From a beta proteobacterium AAP51 (lineage in GTDB: Bacteria > Pseudomonadota > Gammaproteobacteria > Burkholderiales > Burkholderiaceae_C), in the NCBI GenBank assembly GCA_001295905.1, contig LJHT01000014.1, forward strand, positions 151,356-215,355: DNA of 64,000 nt, in the 5' to 3' direction. This document shows positions 53,328-62,241 of this stretch, one piece after another; positions within the stretch are counted from its first letter, which is position 1; each line of letters starts with the position of its first letter. The notes beneath the pieces were generated by a model. That model did no database searches. It had not been told where the DNA came from and saw only the letters and a list, made by a program, of their open reading frames with translations. The translations under genes were made by a program, and so were the position numbers.

Positions 53328-53895
53328 CGGGCCGGGCGAAGCGGGGCCGGGGTCTGGTGCCGGCCTGCCGCCGCTGCACCTGCGGCCCACGATGTTGTCG
53401 GATCTCGATTTCGTCAACGGCGTCGAGCGCGACCCCGCCAACCTGCCTTTCATCACGCCCTGGGAACGCACGCAGCACGAAAGCGCCGTGCGCTTCCCCG
53501 ACTTCCGCCACTTCATCATCAATGCCGGCAGCGAAGGCGGCGGGCGTGATGGTTTTGTCATCCTGCAAGGCTGCCGCAGCCCGCACCAGAGCGTGGAGCT
53601 CAAGCGCCTGGTGCTGCAGCCCAAGGGCCGCGGGCTGGGCCGGCAGTGCGTGCGGCTGCTCAAGCGCATGGCCTTCCGCGATTTGGGCGCACACCGCTTC
53701 TGGCTGGACGTGAAATCGCTCAACACGCGCGCGCTGGCGCTGTATGCCAGCGAGGGCTTCGTCGAAGAAGGCCGGCTGCGCGAAAGCGTGCGCGTGGGCG
53801 GTGACCATGCCACCGGCTACGACAGCCTGGTGGTGATGAGCCTGCTCGACCGCGAATACCAGGCGCGCGTGGCGCTGGGCCTGGAAGCCGTTTGA
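53320..53895 (+). CDS. GNAT family N-acetyltransferase (RimJ/RimL-like)
   Basis: A 191-residue acetyltransferase whose ATG lies inside the end of parE (eight-base overlap), pointing to coupled expression. The CoA-binding loop is LVLQPKGRGLGRQCV, with ALALYASEGFVEEGRLRESV as the RimJ/RimL-type C-terminal motif. Such enzymes acetylate protein N termini or small molecules; the target is unknown. Three copies of an 8-base repeat cover its stop codon. Confidence 0.85.
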   Translation: MSSGPGEAGPGSGAGLPPLHLRPTMLSDLDFVNGVERDPANLPFITPWERTQHESAVRFPDFRHFIINAGSEGGGRDGFVILQGCRSPHQSVELKRLVLQPKGRGLGRQCVRLLKRMAFRDLGAHRFWLDVKSLNTRALALYASEGFVEEGRLRESVRVGGDHATGYDSLVVMSLLDREYQARVALGLEAV

Positions 53896-53914
53896 TCGTT
53901 TGATCGTTTGACCG
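53891..53914. repeat. 8-base tandem repeat TTTGATCG x3
   Basis: TTTGATCG at 53891-53898 and 53899-53906, then TTTGACCG at 53907-53914. The stop codon of the acetyltransferase lies in the first copy. Because eight is not a multiple of three, each unit supplies TGA in a different frame, so slippage would barely change the protein. Confidence 0.6.
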
Positions 53915-54020
53915 CCCGGGCGCGGCGTCTGTCGCGCGCTGCTGCAGCTGGTCACGCCGGGCACCGGGGCGGGAGGCTCGCGCTTATGCTGCCTGGCTTT
54001 CGAACACCGCCCCTGCCGCC

Positions 54021-56054
54021 ATGAAGCCTCTTCACTTGCTGTGCACCTCGTCCGCCCTGCTGGCGTCCGCCCTGCTGACCCCGGGGCTGGCCCAGGCCCA
54101 GGCCCAGACCCCAGTTCGGGCACCGGCCGGCCGTTCGATCATTCCGCTGCTCAATGCGGCTGCCATCCAGAAGCGCTGCGATGCCGAACTGGCCCGCGCC
54201 CGCGCCAGCATCGCCGCGCTGGAGAAAGACCGGCGCCCCGCGCGCCTGCTGCGCGACCTGAATCTGCTGCAGCAGCGCACCGGCGCCTTTGCCAACCCCG
54301 TGTACCTGCTGGCCAACGTGGCGGTGGACAAGGCCACGCGCGACGCGGCGCAGCAGTGCATCGAAAAGCTCAGCCCGCTGAGCACCGAGCTGTACCAGAG
54401 CGTGCCCATCTTCCAGCGCGTGAAGGCGCTGCAGCCCGCCGACGCGGTGGACGCCCGCTACCGCGAAGAGCTGCTCGAGAACTTCGAGGACAGTGGCGCC
54501 TCGCTGCCGCCCGCGCAGCGCGCACGCGCCAAGGCCATCACCGACGAACTGGACGTGCTGGGCCTGGCCTTCCAGAAGGCCGTGAACGAAGACCCGACCA
54601 CGGTGACGCTGCCGGTGGCCGAAGCCGCCGGCCTGCCCGAGGCCTGGCTGGCCGCGCAGAAGCGCGACGCCGAAGGCCGCCTGGTGCTGGGCATGAACTA
54701 CCCCACGGTGGTGCCCTTCATGAGCAACGCCACCTCGGAAGACGCGCGGCGCCAGCTGTGGATGGCCTTCCAGAACCAGGGCGGCGCGGCCAACCTGGAA
54801 CGCCTGGACCAGGCCCTGAAGCTGCGCCACGAGCTGGCCCAGCTGCACGGCCAGCCCGACTACGCCACCCTGGTGCTGAAGCGCCGCATGGCCGAAACCC
54901 CGCAGGCCGTGCAGAGCTTCCTGCAAGGCGTGCGCGAGGCCGTGGCCGTGGGTGAACAGCGTGAACTGGCCGAGCTGCGCGCCGAAAAGGCGGCGCTGAC
55001 GGGCCGGCCGCTGGAGCAGGTGCAGGTGCAGCGCTGGGACACCGCCTTCCTGCAAGAGCGGCTGAAGCGTTCACGCTATGCCATCGACCAGGAGAAGCTG
55101 CGCGCCTACTTCCCCACCGACAAGGCCGTGGCCTTCTCCATCCGCATCGCCGAGCGGCTGTACGGCATTCAGTTCGTGCGCGCGAAAGTGCCGGTGTGGC
55201 ATGCCGACGTGCAGTACTACGACGTGTACGAAGCCCGCAGCAACAAGGCAGCGGGCAGCCGCGGCGCCTTCATCGGCGGCGTCTACCTCGACCTGAGCCC
55301 GCGCGACGGCAAGTACAACCACGCGGCCGCTTTCCCGGTGGTGCCGGGCTCACGCCTCACGGGGCAGAAGCCGGCCTCGGTGCTGGTGACCAACTTCAAC
55401 CCGCAGGGCCTGGACCACGACGAGCTGGAAACCATGCTGCACGAGTTCGGCCATGTGCTGCACGGCGTGCTGTCGAACACGCGCTACATCGACCAGGCCG
55501 GCACCTCGGTGAAGCGCGACTTCGTCGAAGCCCCTTCGCAGATGTTCGAGGAATGGGCGCGACGCCCTGAAACCCTGGCGGTGTTTGCCGAAGTCTGCCC
55601 GCAATGCCCGCGCCTGAGCGCCGAACAGCTGCAGCAACTGGACCGCGCGCGCAAATTCGGCCGCGCCATGCGCTACAGCCGCCAATGGCAATACGCCAGC
55701 TACGACATGCGCCTGCACACCGGCAACCCGCAGCCCGCACTGCAAACCTGGGTGGCGTTGGAAAAGAGCATGCCGCTGGGTTATGTGGAAGGCACGCGCT
55801 TCCCCGCCGGCTTCGGCCACCTGATGGGCGGCTATGCGGCCGGCTATTACGGCTATCTGTGGTCGGAAGTGATGGCGCTGGACATGCTTTCGGCCTTCGA
55901 AGGCAAGCTCATGGACCCGGCCACCGGCCAGCGTTACCGCCAGCTCATTCTTTCGCGCGGCGGCGAAGCGGCGCCCTTGGCGATGGTGGAAGCCTTCCTG
56001 GGCCGCAAGCCGAACACCGAGGCGTTTTTTGCGGAGATCACCGGGCGGCGTTGA
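54021..56054 (+). CDS. exported M3 family metallopeptidase (thimet/oligopeptidase type)
   Basis: A 677-residue zinc oligopeptidase with a signal peptide (MKPLHLLCTSSALLASALL ... AQAQA), unlike the cytoplasmic PrlC/OpdA. The zinc site HEFGH at residues 474-478 sits in LETMLHEFGHVLHG, and the third ligand in FVEAPSQMFEEWA. The C-terminal FGHLMGGYAAGYYGYLWSEV is a family hallmark for peptide binding. Family members degrade peptides below about 20 residues. It lies between parE and parC, co-directional, with a 125-base gap upstream. Confidence 0.94.
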   Translation: MKPLHLLCTSSALLASALLTPGLAQAQAQTPVRAPAGRSIIPLLNAAAIQKRCDAELARARASIAALEKDRRPARLLRDLNLLQQRTGAFANPVYLLANVAVDKATRDAAQQCIEKLSPLSTELYQSVPIFQRVKALQPADAVDARYREELLENFEDSGASLPPAQRARAKAITDELDVLGLAFQKAVNEDPTTVTLPVAEAAGLPEAWLAAQKRDAEGRLVLGMNYPTVVPFMSNATSEDARRQLWMAFQNQGGAANLERLDQALKLRHELAQLHGQPDYATLVLKRRMAETPQAVQSFLQGVREAVAVGEQRELAELRAEKAALTGRPLEQVQVQRWDTAFLQERLKRSRYAIDQEKLRAYFPTDKAVAFSIRIAERLYGIQFVRAKVPVWHADVQYYDVYEARSNKAAGSRGAFIGGVYLDLSPRDGKYNHAAAFPVVPGSRLTGQKPASVLVTNFNPQGLDHDELETMLHEFGHVLHGVLSNTRYIDQAGTSVKRDFVEAPSQMFEEWARRPETLAVFAEVCPQCPRLSAEQLQQLDRARKFGRAMRYSRQWQYASYDMRLHTGNPQPALQTWVALEKSMPLGYVEGTRFPAGFGHLMGGYAAGYYGYLWSEVMALDMLSAFEGKLMDPATGQRYRQLILSRGGEAAPLAMVEAFLGRKPNTEAFFAEITGRR

Positions 56055-56128
56055 AGCAAGCCGCGCCAAACCCCGCTCGGGCGAAAATGCGCGTTTCCGC
56101 CTGAGACGCGCCGCTGCGGCGCTGCCTG

Positions 56129-58447
56129 ATGCCTGACGACCTTTTTTCCCAGCCCGCCGACCCCGCCGACACCCTGGCGCTGGCCGACTACGCCGAGCGC
56201 GCCTACCTCGAATACGCGCTCAGCGTGGTGAAGGGCCGCGCGCTGCCCGATGTGTGCGATGGCAACAAGCCGGTGCAGCGGCGCATCCTGTATTCGATGT
56301 TCCGCATGGGCCTGGCCTACACCGGCAGCGGTGGTGCCAAGCCCGTGAAGAGCGCGCGCGTGGTGGGTGATGTGCTGGGCCGCTACCACCCGCACGGCGA
56401 CACCGCGGCCTATGACGCGCTGGTGCGCATGGCGCAGAACTTCAGCCAGCGCTACCCGCTCATCGACGGCCAGGGCAACTTCGGCAGCCGCGATGGTGAT
56501 GGCGCCGCAGCCATGCGCTACACAGAAGCGCGCCTGGCGCCCATCGCCCGCCTGCTGCTGGATGAAATCGACGAAGGCACCATCGATTTCCAGCCCAACT
56601 ACGACGGCAGCACCGAAGAACCGAAGCAACTGCCGGCGAGGTTGCCGTTCGTTCTCTTGAACGGCGCCAGCGGCATTGCCGTGGGCCTGGCCACCGAGGT
56701 GCCTTCGCACAACCTGCGCGAGGTGGCGGCGGCCAGCATCGCACTGCTGAAGGACGAGAAGCTGTCCGACGACGAGCTGTTCGCGCTGCTGCCCGCGCCC
56801 GATTTCCCCGGCGGCGGCCAGATCATCAGCAGCACCGCCGACATCCGCGAGGCCTACACCACAGGCCGCGGCAGCCTGAAGGTGCGCGCGCGCTGGGTCA
56901 TCGAAGACCTGGCGCGCGGCCAATGGCAACTGGTGGTGACCGAGCTGCCGCCGCAGACCAGCACGCAGAAGGTGCTGGAAGAGATCGAGGAGATCACCAA
57001 CCCCAAGGTGAAGGCCGGCAAGAAGGCGCTGGCGCCCGAGCAGGTGCAGCTGAAGGCCGCGCTGCTGAGCGTGCTGGACACCGTGCGCGACGAAAGCAGC
57101 AAAGACGCGCCGGTGCGCCTGGTGTTCGAGCCCAAGAGCCGCACCGTGGAGCAGGCCGAGCTCATCACCACGCTGCTGGCGCACACCAGCCTGGAAAGCA
57201 GCGTGCCGATGAACCTCACCATGGTGGGCCTGGATGGCCGCCCGGTGCAGAAGGGGCTGCGCAAGATCCTCATGGAGTGGATCGAATTCCGCCAGCGCAC
57301 GGTGGAGCGGCGCACGCGCCACCGCCTGGGCAAGGTGCTGGACCGCATCCACATCCTCGAAGGCCGGCAGGCGGTGCTGCTGAACATCGACGAGGTGATC
57401 CGCATCATCCGCAACAGCGACGAGCCCAAGCCGGCGCTGATCGAACGTTTCCGTCTCAGCGACCGGCAGGCCGAAGACATTCTCGAGATTCGGCTGCGCC
57501 AGCTGGCGCGGCTGGAAAGCATCAAGATCGAGCAGGAGCTGAAGGAACTGCGCGAACAGCAGGGCAAGCTGGAAGACATCCTCGCCAGCCCCACGGCGCT
57601 GAAGCGCACCGTCATCAAGGAAATCGAGGCCGATGCCAAGGCCCATGGCGACGAGCGCCGCACGCTGGTGCAGGCCGAGAAGAAGGCCGTGGCCGAAGTG
57701 AAGGTGGTGGACGAGCCGGTGACGGTGGTGGTCAGCACCAAGGGCTGGGTGCGTGCGCTGAAGGGCCACGAGGTGGAAACCGCCACGCTGGCCTTCAAGC
57801 CGGGCGATGGCCTTTACGCCACCTTCCCGGTGCGCACGGTGGATGTGCTGCTGGTGTTCGGCAGCAACGGCCGCGTGTACAGCGTGGCCGTGAGCCTGCT
57901 GCCCGGCGGGCGCGGCGACGGCGTGCCCATCACCACGCTCATCGACCTGGAAGCGGGTTCACAGATCGTGCACTACTTCGCCGGGGCCGCGGTCACCACG
58001 CTGCTGCTGGCCAACAGCGGCGGCTACGGCCTGCTGGCGCAGGTGGGCGACATGGTGGGCCGCAACCGCGGCGGCAAGGCCTTCCTCACGCTGGAAGCCA
58101 CCGACAAGCTGTTGCCCCCGGTGCCCGTGGCCACGCAGCCGGTGCCGCACAAGCAGGTGGCCTGTCTCGCGGCCGATGGCCGTCTGCTGGTGTACGGCCT
58201 GGACGAGTTGAAACTGCAGCCCGGCGGCGGGCGCGGCCTCACGCTGATGGACGTGGACGGCGCCGCGCCCTTGCTCAGCGTGGCCACGGTGGCCGATGCG
58301 CTGAAGGTGCTGGGCACGGGCCGCGGGCAGAAGCCGCGCGAAGAGGTGCTGAAGTGGTCGGCGCTGGCCGAACACCACGGCAAGCGCGCACGCAAGGGCC
58401 GCGTGGTGGCCGGCTTCCAGAAGGTGCTGCAGGTGGTGGCCGCCTGA
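56129..58447 (+). CDS. parC: DNA topoisomerase IV subunit A
   Basis: A 772-residue cleavage-reunion subunit. The catalytic Tyr131 is in [10 protein letters not shown] and the winged-helix region in [19 protein letters not shown], where Thr replaces the Ser80 of E. coli ParC. The tower and coiled-coil gate ([21 protein letters not shown]) and a C-terminal beta-pinwheel of degenerate repeats follow. Together with ParE (51351-53327) it forms A2B2 topoisomerase IV. Length is normal for beta-proteobacteria. Confidence 0.96.
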   Translation: MPDDLFSQPADPADTLALADYAERAYLEYALSVVKGRALPDVCDGNKPVQRRILYSMFRMGLAYTGSGGAKPVKSARVVGDVLGRYHPHGDTAAYDALVRMAQNFSQRYPLIDGQGNFGSRDGDGAAAMRYTEARLAPIARLLLDEIDEGTIDFQPNYDGSTEEPKQLPARLPFVLLNGASGIAVGLATEVPSHNLREVAAASIALLKDEKLSDDELFALLPAPDFPGGGQIISSTADIREAYTTGRGSLKVRARWVIEDLARGQWQLVVTELPPQTSTQKVLEEIEEITNPKVKAGKKALAPEQVQLKAALLSVLDTVRDESSKDAPVRLVFEPKSRTVEQAELITTLLAHTSLESSVPMNLTMVGLDGRPVQKGLRKILMEWIEFRQRTVERRTRHRLGKVLDRIHILEGRQAVLLNIDEVIRIIRNSDEPKPALIERFRLSDRQAEDILEIRLRQLARLESIKIEQELKELREQQGKLEDILASPTALKRTVIKEIEADAKAHGDERRTLVQAEKKAVAEVKVVDEPVTVVVSTKGWVRALKGHEVETATLAFKPGDGLYATFPVRTVDVLLVFGSNGRVYSVAVSLLPGGRGDGVPITTLIDLEAGSQIVHYFAGAAVTTLLLANSGGYGLLAQVGDMVGRNRGGKAFLTLEATDKLLPPVPVATQPVPHKQVACLAADGRLLVYGLDELKLQPGGGRGLTLMDVDGAAPLLSVATVADALKVLGTGRGQKPREEVLKWSALAEHHGKRARKGRVVAGFQKVLQVVAA

Positions 58448-58469
58448 AGTGCTGAAGGTGGCCGCAGGC

Positions 58470-58505
58470 GGCGGCCCGGGCCGCCGGGCTGGCGTTCTAG
58501 CCAGC
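58470..58505. terminator. GC-rich hairpins between convergent parC and dsbB
   Basis: A perfect 16-base palindrome GGCGGCCCGGGCCGCC (58470-58485) is followed by GCTGGC-GTTCTA-GCCAGC (58488-58505). Both lie in the 72-base gap between convergent genes. There is no T-run; a role in termination is inferred from stem strength and position. Confidence 0.45.
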
Positions 58506-58519
58506 TTCAGCGCCGCGCC

Positions 58520-59023
58520 TCAGCGCCGCGCCCGCATCACCTTCAGGGCCATGAAGCCCAGCAGCACGAACAGCGCCAGGCTGTAGAACTCGTAAGGCAC
58601 GCCCAGGAGGTTCACCTTGGCTTCGGCGCAGCTGGCATAGGCCGAGAAGACCTGCGGTGCCAGCTGGTCGAGGCCGCTGTTGCGTATCCAGCGGTCGGCC
58701 AGCGTGAAGGCGCAAGACGTGCTGCTGGCGGCCACGAAGTGCTGCCACAGTGCGGCCGCCATGCCGCCGGCCGCCAGCAGCAGCATCGCCCCACCGCCCA
58801 GCCAGCGCATCCACACATGGCGGACGAAGATGCCCGGCAGCGCCACCAGCGCGATGGCGATGAACACCACGCGCTGCAGCACGCACCAGGCGCAGGGCTG
58901 CATGTCCCAGACGTGCTGCGTGAACAGCGCCGCACCCACGGCGCCCAGCGAGATCTCCACCACCAGCGCGCACCACACGCGCGCCGAGATGCCGCCGCGG
59001 TTGCTGCTGCCGCGCAAGGCCAT
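58520..59023 (-). CDS. dsbB: disulfide bond formation protein B
   Basis: A 167-residue inner-membrane protein with four helices that reoxidises DsbA and passes electrons to quinone. The first redox pair is Cys44/Cys47 in MQPCAWCVLQR, the quinone-side CxxC; the periplasmic loop pair is in SSTSCAFTLADRW and YASCAEAKVNLLG. The ATG at 59023 lies two bases after the stop of the RidA-family gene, so translation is probably coupled. It would support the many disulfide-bearing exported proteins in this window. Confidence 0.93.
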   Translation of the reverse strand: MALRGSSNRGGISARVWCALVVEISLGAVGAALFTQHVWDMQPCAWCVLQRVVFIAIALVALPGIFVRHVWMRWLGGGAMLLLAAGGMAAALWQHFVAASSTSCAFTLADRWIRNSGLDQLAPQVFSAYASCAEAKVNLLGVPYEFYSLALFVLLGFMALKVMRARR

Positions 59024-59025
59024 GC

Positions 59026-59502
59026 TCAGGCCACTTCCGCGATGAGTTCGATTTCCACGCAGGCGCCCATCGGCAGCTGCGCCACGCCGAAGGCGCTGCG
59101 CGCATGCGCGCCCACTTCGGGGCCGAACACGGCGCCCAGCAGCTCGCTGCAGCCGTTGGTGACGAGGTGGTGCTCGGTGTAGGTGGGGGCGCTGTTCACC
59201 AGGCTCATCACCTTGACGATGCGCGACACCTTTGCCAGGTCGCCCACGGCGGCCTGCAGGGTGCCCATCAGGTCGATGGCGATGGCGCGGGCGGCGGCCT
59301 TGCCGGTTTCGGTGTCCATGTCGGTGCCGAGCTGGCCCACCCAGGCCTTGCCTTCGCGCTTGGCGATGTGGCCGGAAATGAAGACCAGGTTGCCCGTGCG
59401 CACGAAAGGAACGTAAGCCGCGGCGGGCACCCCCACGGGGGGGAGCGTGATGCCCAGGTCTTGCAGGCGTTGGGCGATCGTGGCGGCGGGGGGCATGCTC
59501 AT
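59026..59502 (-). CDS. RidA family protein
   Basis: A 158-residue YjgF/YER057c/UK114 protein. The ATG at 59502 (MSMPPAATIAQRLQDLG) is used; the frame continues upstream without typical sequence. Family elements include GNLVFISGHIAKREGKA, ALKVSRIVKVMSLVNSAP-like spacing and a C-terminal VEIELIAEVA. It is longer than canonical RidA (about 128 residues) and has GACVEIEL where RidA has the substrate Arg (usually ARVEIE), so deaminase activity on imines is uncertain. It pairs with dsbB. Confidence 0.88.
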   Translation of the reverse strand: MSMPPAATIAQRLQDLGITLPPVGVPAAAYVPFVRTGNLVFISGHIAKREGKAWVGQLGTDMDTETGKAAARAIAIDLMGTLQAAVGDLAKVSRIVKVMSLVNSAPTYTEHHLVTNGCSELLGAVFGPEVGAHARSAFGVAQLPMGACVEIELIAEVA

Positions 59503-59543
59503 GGGGGTGGCTCCGGCAAAGGCGCGGAATCCTACACTGCAGC

Positions 59544-62105
59544 GTGATGGGAGGCCGCGGGCGTTTGGGGGCAAGGCTGGGCCCGGCGGGCCGGGCCGCC
59601 AGCCTGGCGCTGGGTTGGCTCTTTGGCGTGGCGTTGCAGTTGCAGTTGCGCGATCTGCCGCCCCAAAACGCCCTGCTGCTGGCGACGGCTTCGGCCTTGC
59701 TGCTGGGGCTGGCGGCCTGGTTCTGGCAGCGTGCCGGCGCAGCGGCCTGTGGCTTGTTTTTCGCCGCCGCCACGCTGGCCTTCACCAGCACCTGCTGGCG
59801 CGCGGAAGTGCAGCTGCAAGACCGCCTGCCGGCCGCGCTGGAAGGGGTGGACGTACAGGTCACGGGCCTGGTCGCCAGCCTGCCGCGCCACACGCCGCAG
59901 GGTTCGCGCTTTGTCTTCGAGCCTGAGAGCGCCACCTTCCAGGGCGCGCCGGTGCGGCTGCCGCAGCGTTTGTCGCTGGGCTGGTACCGCGGGGTGGATG
60001 AAGACAGCCTGCTCGCCGGCCCCGCCGAGCCCGTGCGCGCCGGCCAGCGCTGGCAGTTCACCGTGCGTCTGCGCCAGCCGCACGGCAGCCAGAACCCGCA
60101 CGGCTTCGACCTCGAACTCTGGATGTTCGAGCGCGGCCTCGGCGCCAGCGGCTATGTGCGCGCCCGGCCCGCCACGCCGCCGCTGAAGCTGGCCGAAGCC
60201 GGTGGCCTGCCCATCGAACGCGCCCGCCAGGCCCTGCGTGATGCCCTGCAGCAGCAGGTGGGGCAGGGCGCTGCAGCTGGCGTGCTGGCGGCCTTGTTGA
60301 TCGGCGACCAGGCTGCTATTGAACGCGATGACTGGGAGGTCTTCCGCACCACGGGCGTGGCGCACCTGATGTCCATCTCGGGCCTGCACGTCACCATGTT
60401 CGCGTGGCTGGCCGGTGGGGTGGTCGGCTGGCTGTGGCGCCGCCACCCCACGCTGCCGCTGCGCCTGCCCGCGCCGCAGGCCGCGCGCTGGGGCGGGCTG
60501 CTGTGTGCGCTGGCCTATGCGATGCTGGCCGGCTGGGGCGTTCCGGCGCAACGCACGGTGGGCATGATTGCCGTGGTGGTGCTGCTGCGCAGCAGCGGCT
60601 GGCGCTGGCCGCTGCACGCCGTGCTGCTGGCCGCCGCGCTGGCCGTGACGCTGGCCGACCCCTGGGCCCTGCTGCAGCCCGGCTTCTGGCTCAGCTTCGT
60701 GGCGGTGGCGCTGCTGGTGGCCTCCGAGCCGGCCCAGGCCGGGCGGGAAGACGAGCCCGCCCACCGCGGCTGGGCCCAGCGTGCCTGGAGCGCCGTGAAG
60801 GCCGGGCTGCGCACCCAGGCCGTGGCCACCGCGGGCCTGGCGCCGCTGACGCTGGTGTTCTTCCAGCAGCTGTCGCTGATGGGTTTCGTGGCCAACCTGG
60901 TCGCCATCCCGCTGGTCACCCTGGCGGTGGTGCCGTTGGCCATGGGGGGCGTGCTGCTGCCCCCGCTGTGGAGCCTGGCCGCCCTGCTGGTACAGGGGCT
61001 GATGGAGGTGCTGGAGTTCATGGCCCGCTGGCCCTGGGCGGTGTGGCAGGCCGCCGCCGCGCCGCCCTGGGCCATGGCCTGCGGCCTGCTGGCCGGGGCG
61101 CTGGCCGTGCTGCCGCTGCCGCCGCGCTGGCGCTGGCTGGCCGTGCCGCTGCTGCTGCCCTTGCTGGTGCCGCCGGTGGCGCGGCCGGGGCTGGGGCAGT
61201 TCGAGGTGGTGGCGGCCGATGTGGGGCAGGGCACGGCCGTGCTGGTGCGCACCCGACACCACCTGCTGGTGTACGACAGCGGCCCGGCCTACAGCCCCGT
61301 GGCCGATGCCGGCAGCCGCGTGCTGCTGCCGCTGCTGCGCGCCCGCGGCGAGCGCCGCATCCACCTGCTGATGCTGAGCCACCGCGACACCGACCACGTC
61401 GGCGGCGCCGCCGCGCTGCTGGCCGGCATGCCGGTGCAGGCGCTGTCGTCTTCGCTGGAGCCCGGCCACCCGCTGCGGGCCGATGCTGCCGCGCGCGGCA
61501 CGCCCCACACGCCCTGCCAGGCCGGCCAGCGCTGGCAGTGGGACGGCGTGCAGTTCGAACTGCTGCACCCGCAGGCGCATGAACTGTTGCAGCCCGGCAA
61601 GCCCAACACCGTGAGTTGCGTGCTGCGCGTATCGGGCGCAATGGGGGCAGCGGGCGCGCCCGCCGGCGCTGGCCCTGCCGGCCCGTCAGACCCGGCCGAG
61701 CCGGCTGGCCCAGCCTTGAGCGTGCTGCTCACCGGCGACATCGAAGCCGCGCAGGAAGCCGCCCTCGTGCAGCGTCACGCCGCCGCCTTGCCCAGCACGG
61801 TGCTGCTGGTGCCCCACCACGGCAGCAAGACTTCTTCCACGCCCGGCTTCATCACCGCCGTAGGCCCGCGGGTGGCGGTGGTGCAGGCGGCCCACCGCAG
61901 CCGCTATGGCCACCCCGCGCCCGAGGTGGTGACGCGCTACGAGAACCGCGGCATCACCGTGCAGCGCAGCAACGAATGCGGTGCCTGGACGCTGGCCGCC
62001 GACGGCCGCACCACGTGCGAAAGGCAGGTGTCCAGGCGTTACTGGCATCATGAGCTGTCGGCACGCCACCCTGCGGCGCCGGCACGGCTGGCCGGCCGCC
62101 CATGA
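59544..62105 (+). CDS. comEC: ComEC/Rec2 family DNA internalisation protein
   Basis: An 853-residue inner-membrane protein forming the channel that takes single-stranded DNA into the cytoplasm during natural transformation. Layout: N-terminal helices, a DUF4131-like soluble region, the Competence domain (LLIGDQAAIERDDWEVFRTT, MSISGLHVTMFAW), more helices, then a metallo-beta-lactamase-type domain with LSHRDTDHVGGAAAL and VPHHGSKTSSTPGF, thought to degrade the non-transported strand. Starts GTG 59544 or ATG 59547. Other competence genes are not in the window. Confidence 0.94.
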   Translation: MMGGRGRLGARLGPAGRAASLALGWLFGVALQLQLRDLPPQNALLLATASALLLGLAAWFWQRAGAAACGLFFAAATLAFTSTCWRAEVQLQDRLPAALEGVDVQVTGLVASLPRHTPQGSRFVFEPESATFQGAPVRLPQRLSLGWYRGVDEDSLLAGPAEPVRAGQRWQFTVRLRQPHGSQNPHGFDLELWMFERGLGASGYVRARPATPPLKLAEAGGLPIERARQALRDALQQQVGQGAAAGVLAALLIGDQAAIERDDWEVFRTTGVAHLMSISGLHVTMFAWLAGGVVGWLWRRHPTLPLRLPAPQAARWGGLLCALAYAMLAGWGVPAQRTVGMIAVVVLLRSSGWRWPLHAVLLAAALAVTLADPWALLQPGFWLSFVAVALLVASEPAQAGREDEPAHRGWAQRAWSAVKAGLRTQAVATAGLAPLTLVFFQQLSLMGFVANLVAIPLVTLAVVPLAMGGVLLPPLWSLAALLVQGLMEVLEFMARWPWAVWQAAAAPPWAMACGLLAGALAVLPLPPRWRWLAVPLLLPLLVPPVARPGLGQFEVVAADVGQGTAVLVRTRHHLLVYDSGPAYSPVADAGSRVLLPLLRARGERRIHLLMLSHRDTDHVGGAAALLAGMPVQALSSSLEPGHPLRADAAARGTPHTPCQAGQRWQWDGVQFELLHPQAHELLQPGKPNTVSCVLRVSGAMGAAGAPAGAGPAGPSDPAEPAGPALSVLLTGDIEAAQEAALVQRHAAALPSTVLLVPHHGSKTSSTPGFITAVGPRVAVVQAAHRSRYGHPAPEVVTRYENRGITVQRSNECGAWTLAADGRTTCERQVSRRYWHHELSARHPAAPARLAGRP

Positions 62106-62241
62106 AGCGCACCGGTCAAGCGGCTTGACCCCGGCCCAGGCGCCCCAGGGCCCTTGGGCCGCCGGGTGGCCCGCCGCTTGCAAGAAGAACCCCGGCCGGA
62201 CTTCTTTGTCCCCTGTCACCCCGGCCCAGGAGCCCAAGCCC

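Noticed and set aside
50955..53813. 952-codon minus-strand frame across parE
   Set aside because: Antisense to an unambiguous parE; composition typical of a shadow frame.
56119..56460. Thr in place of Ser80 in ParC as an acquired quinolone-resistance mutation
   Set aside because: A single natural sequence cannot show acquisition, and residues at this site differ between lineages.
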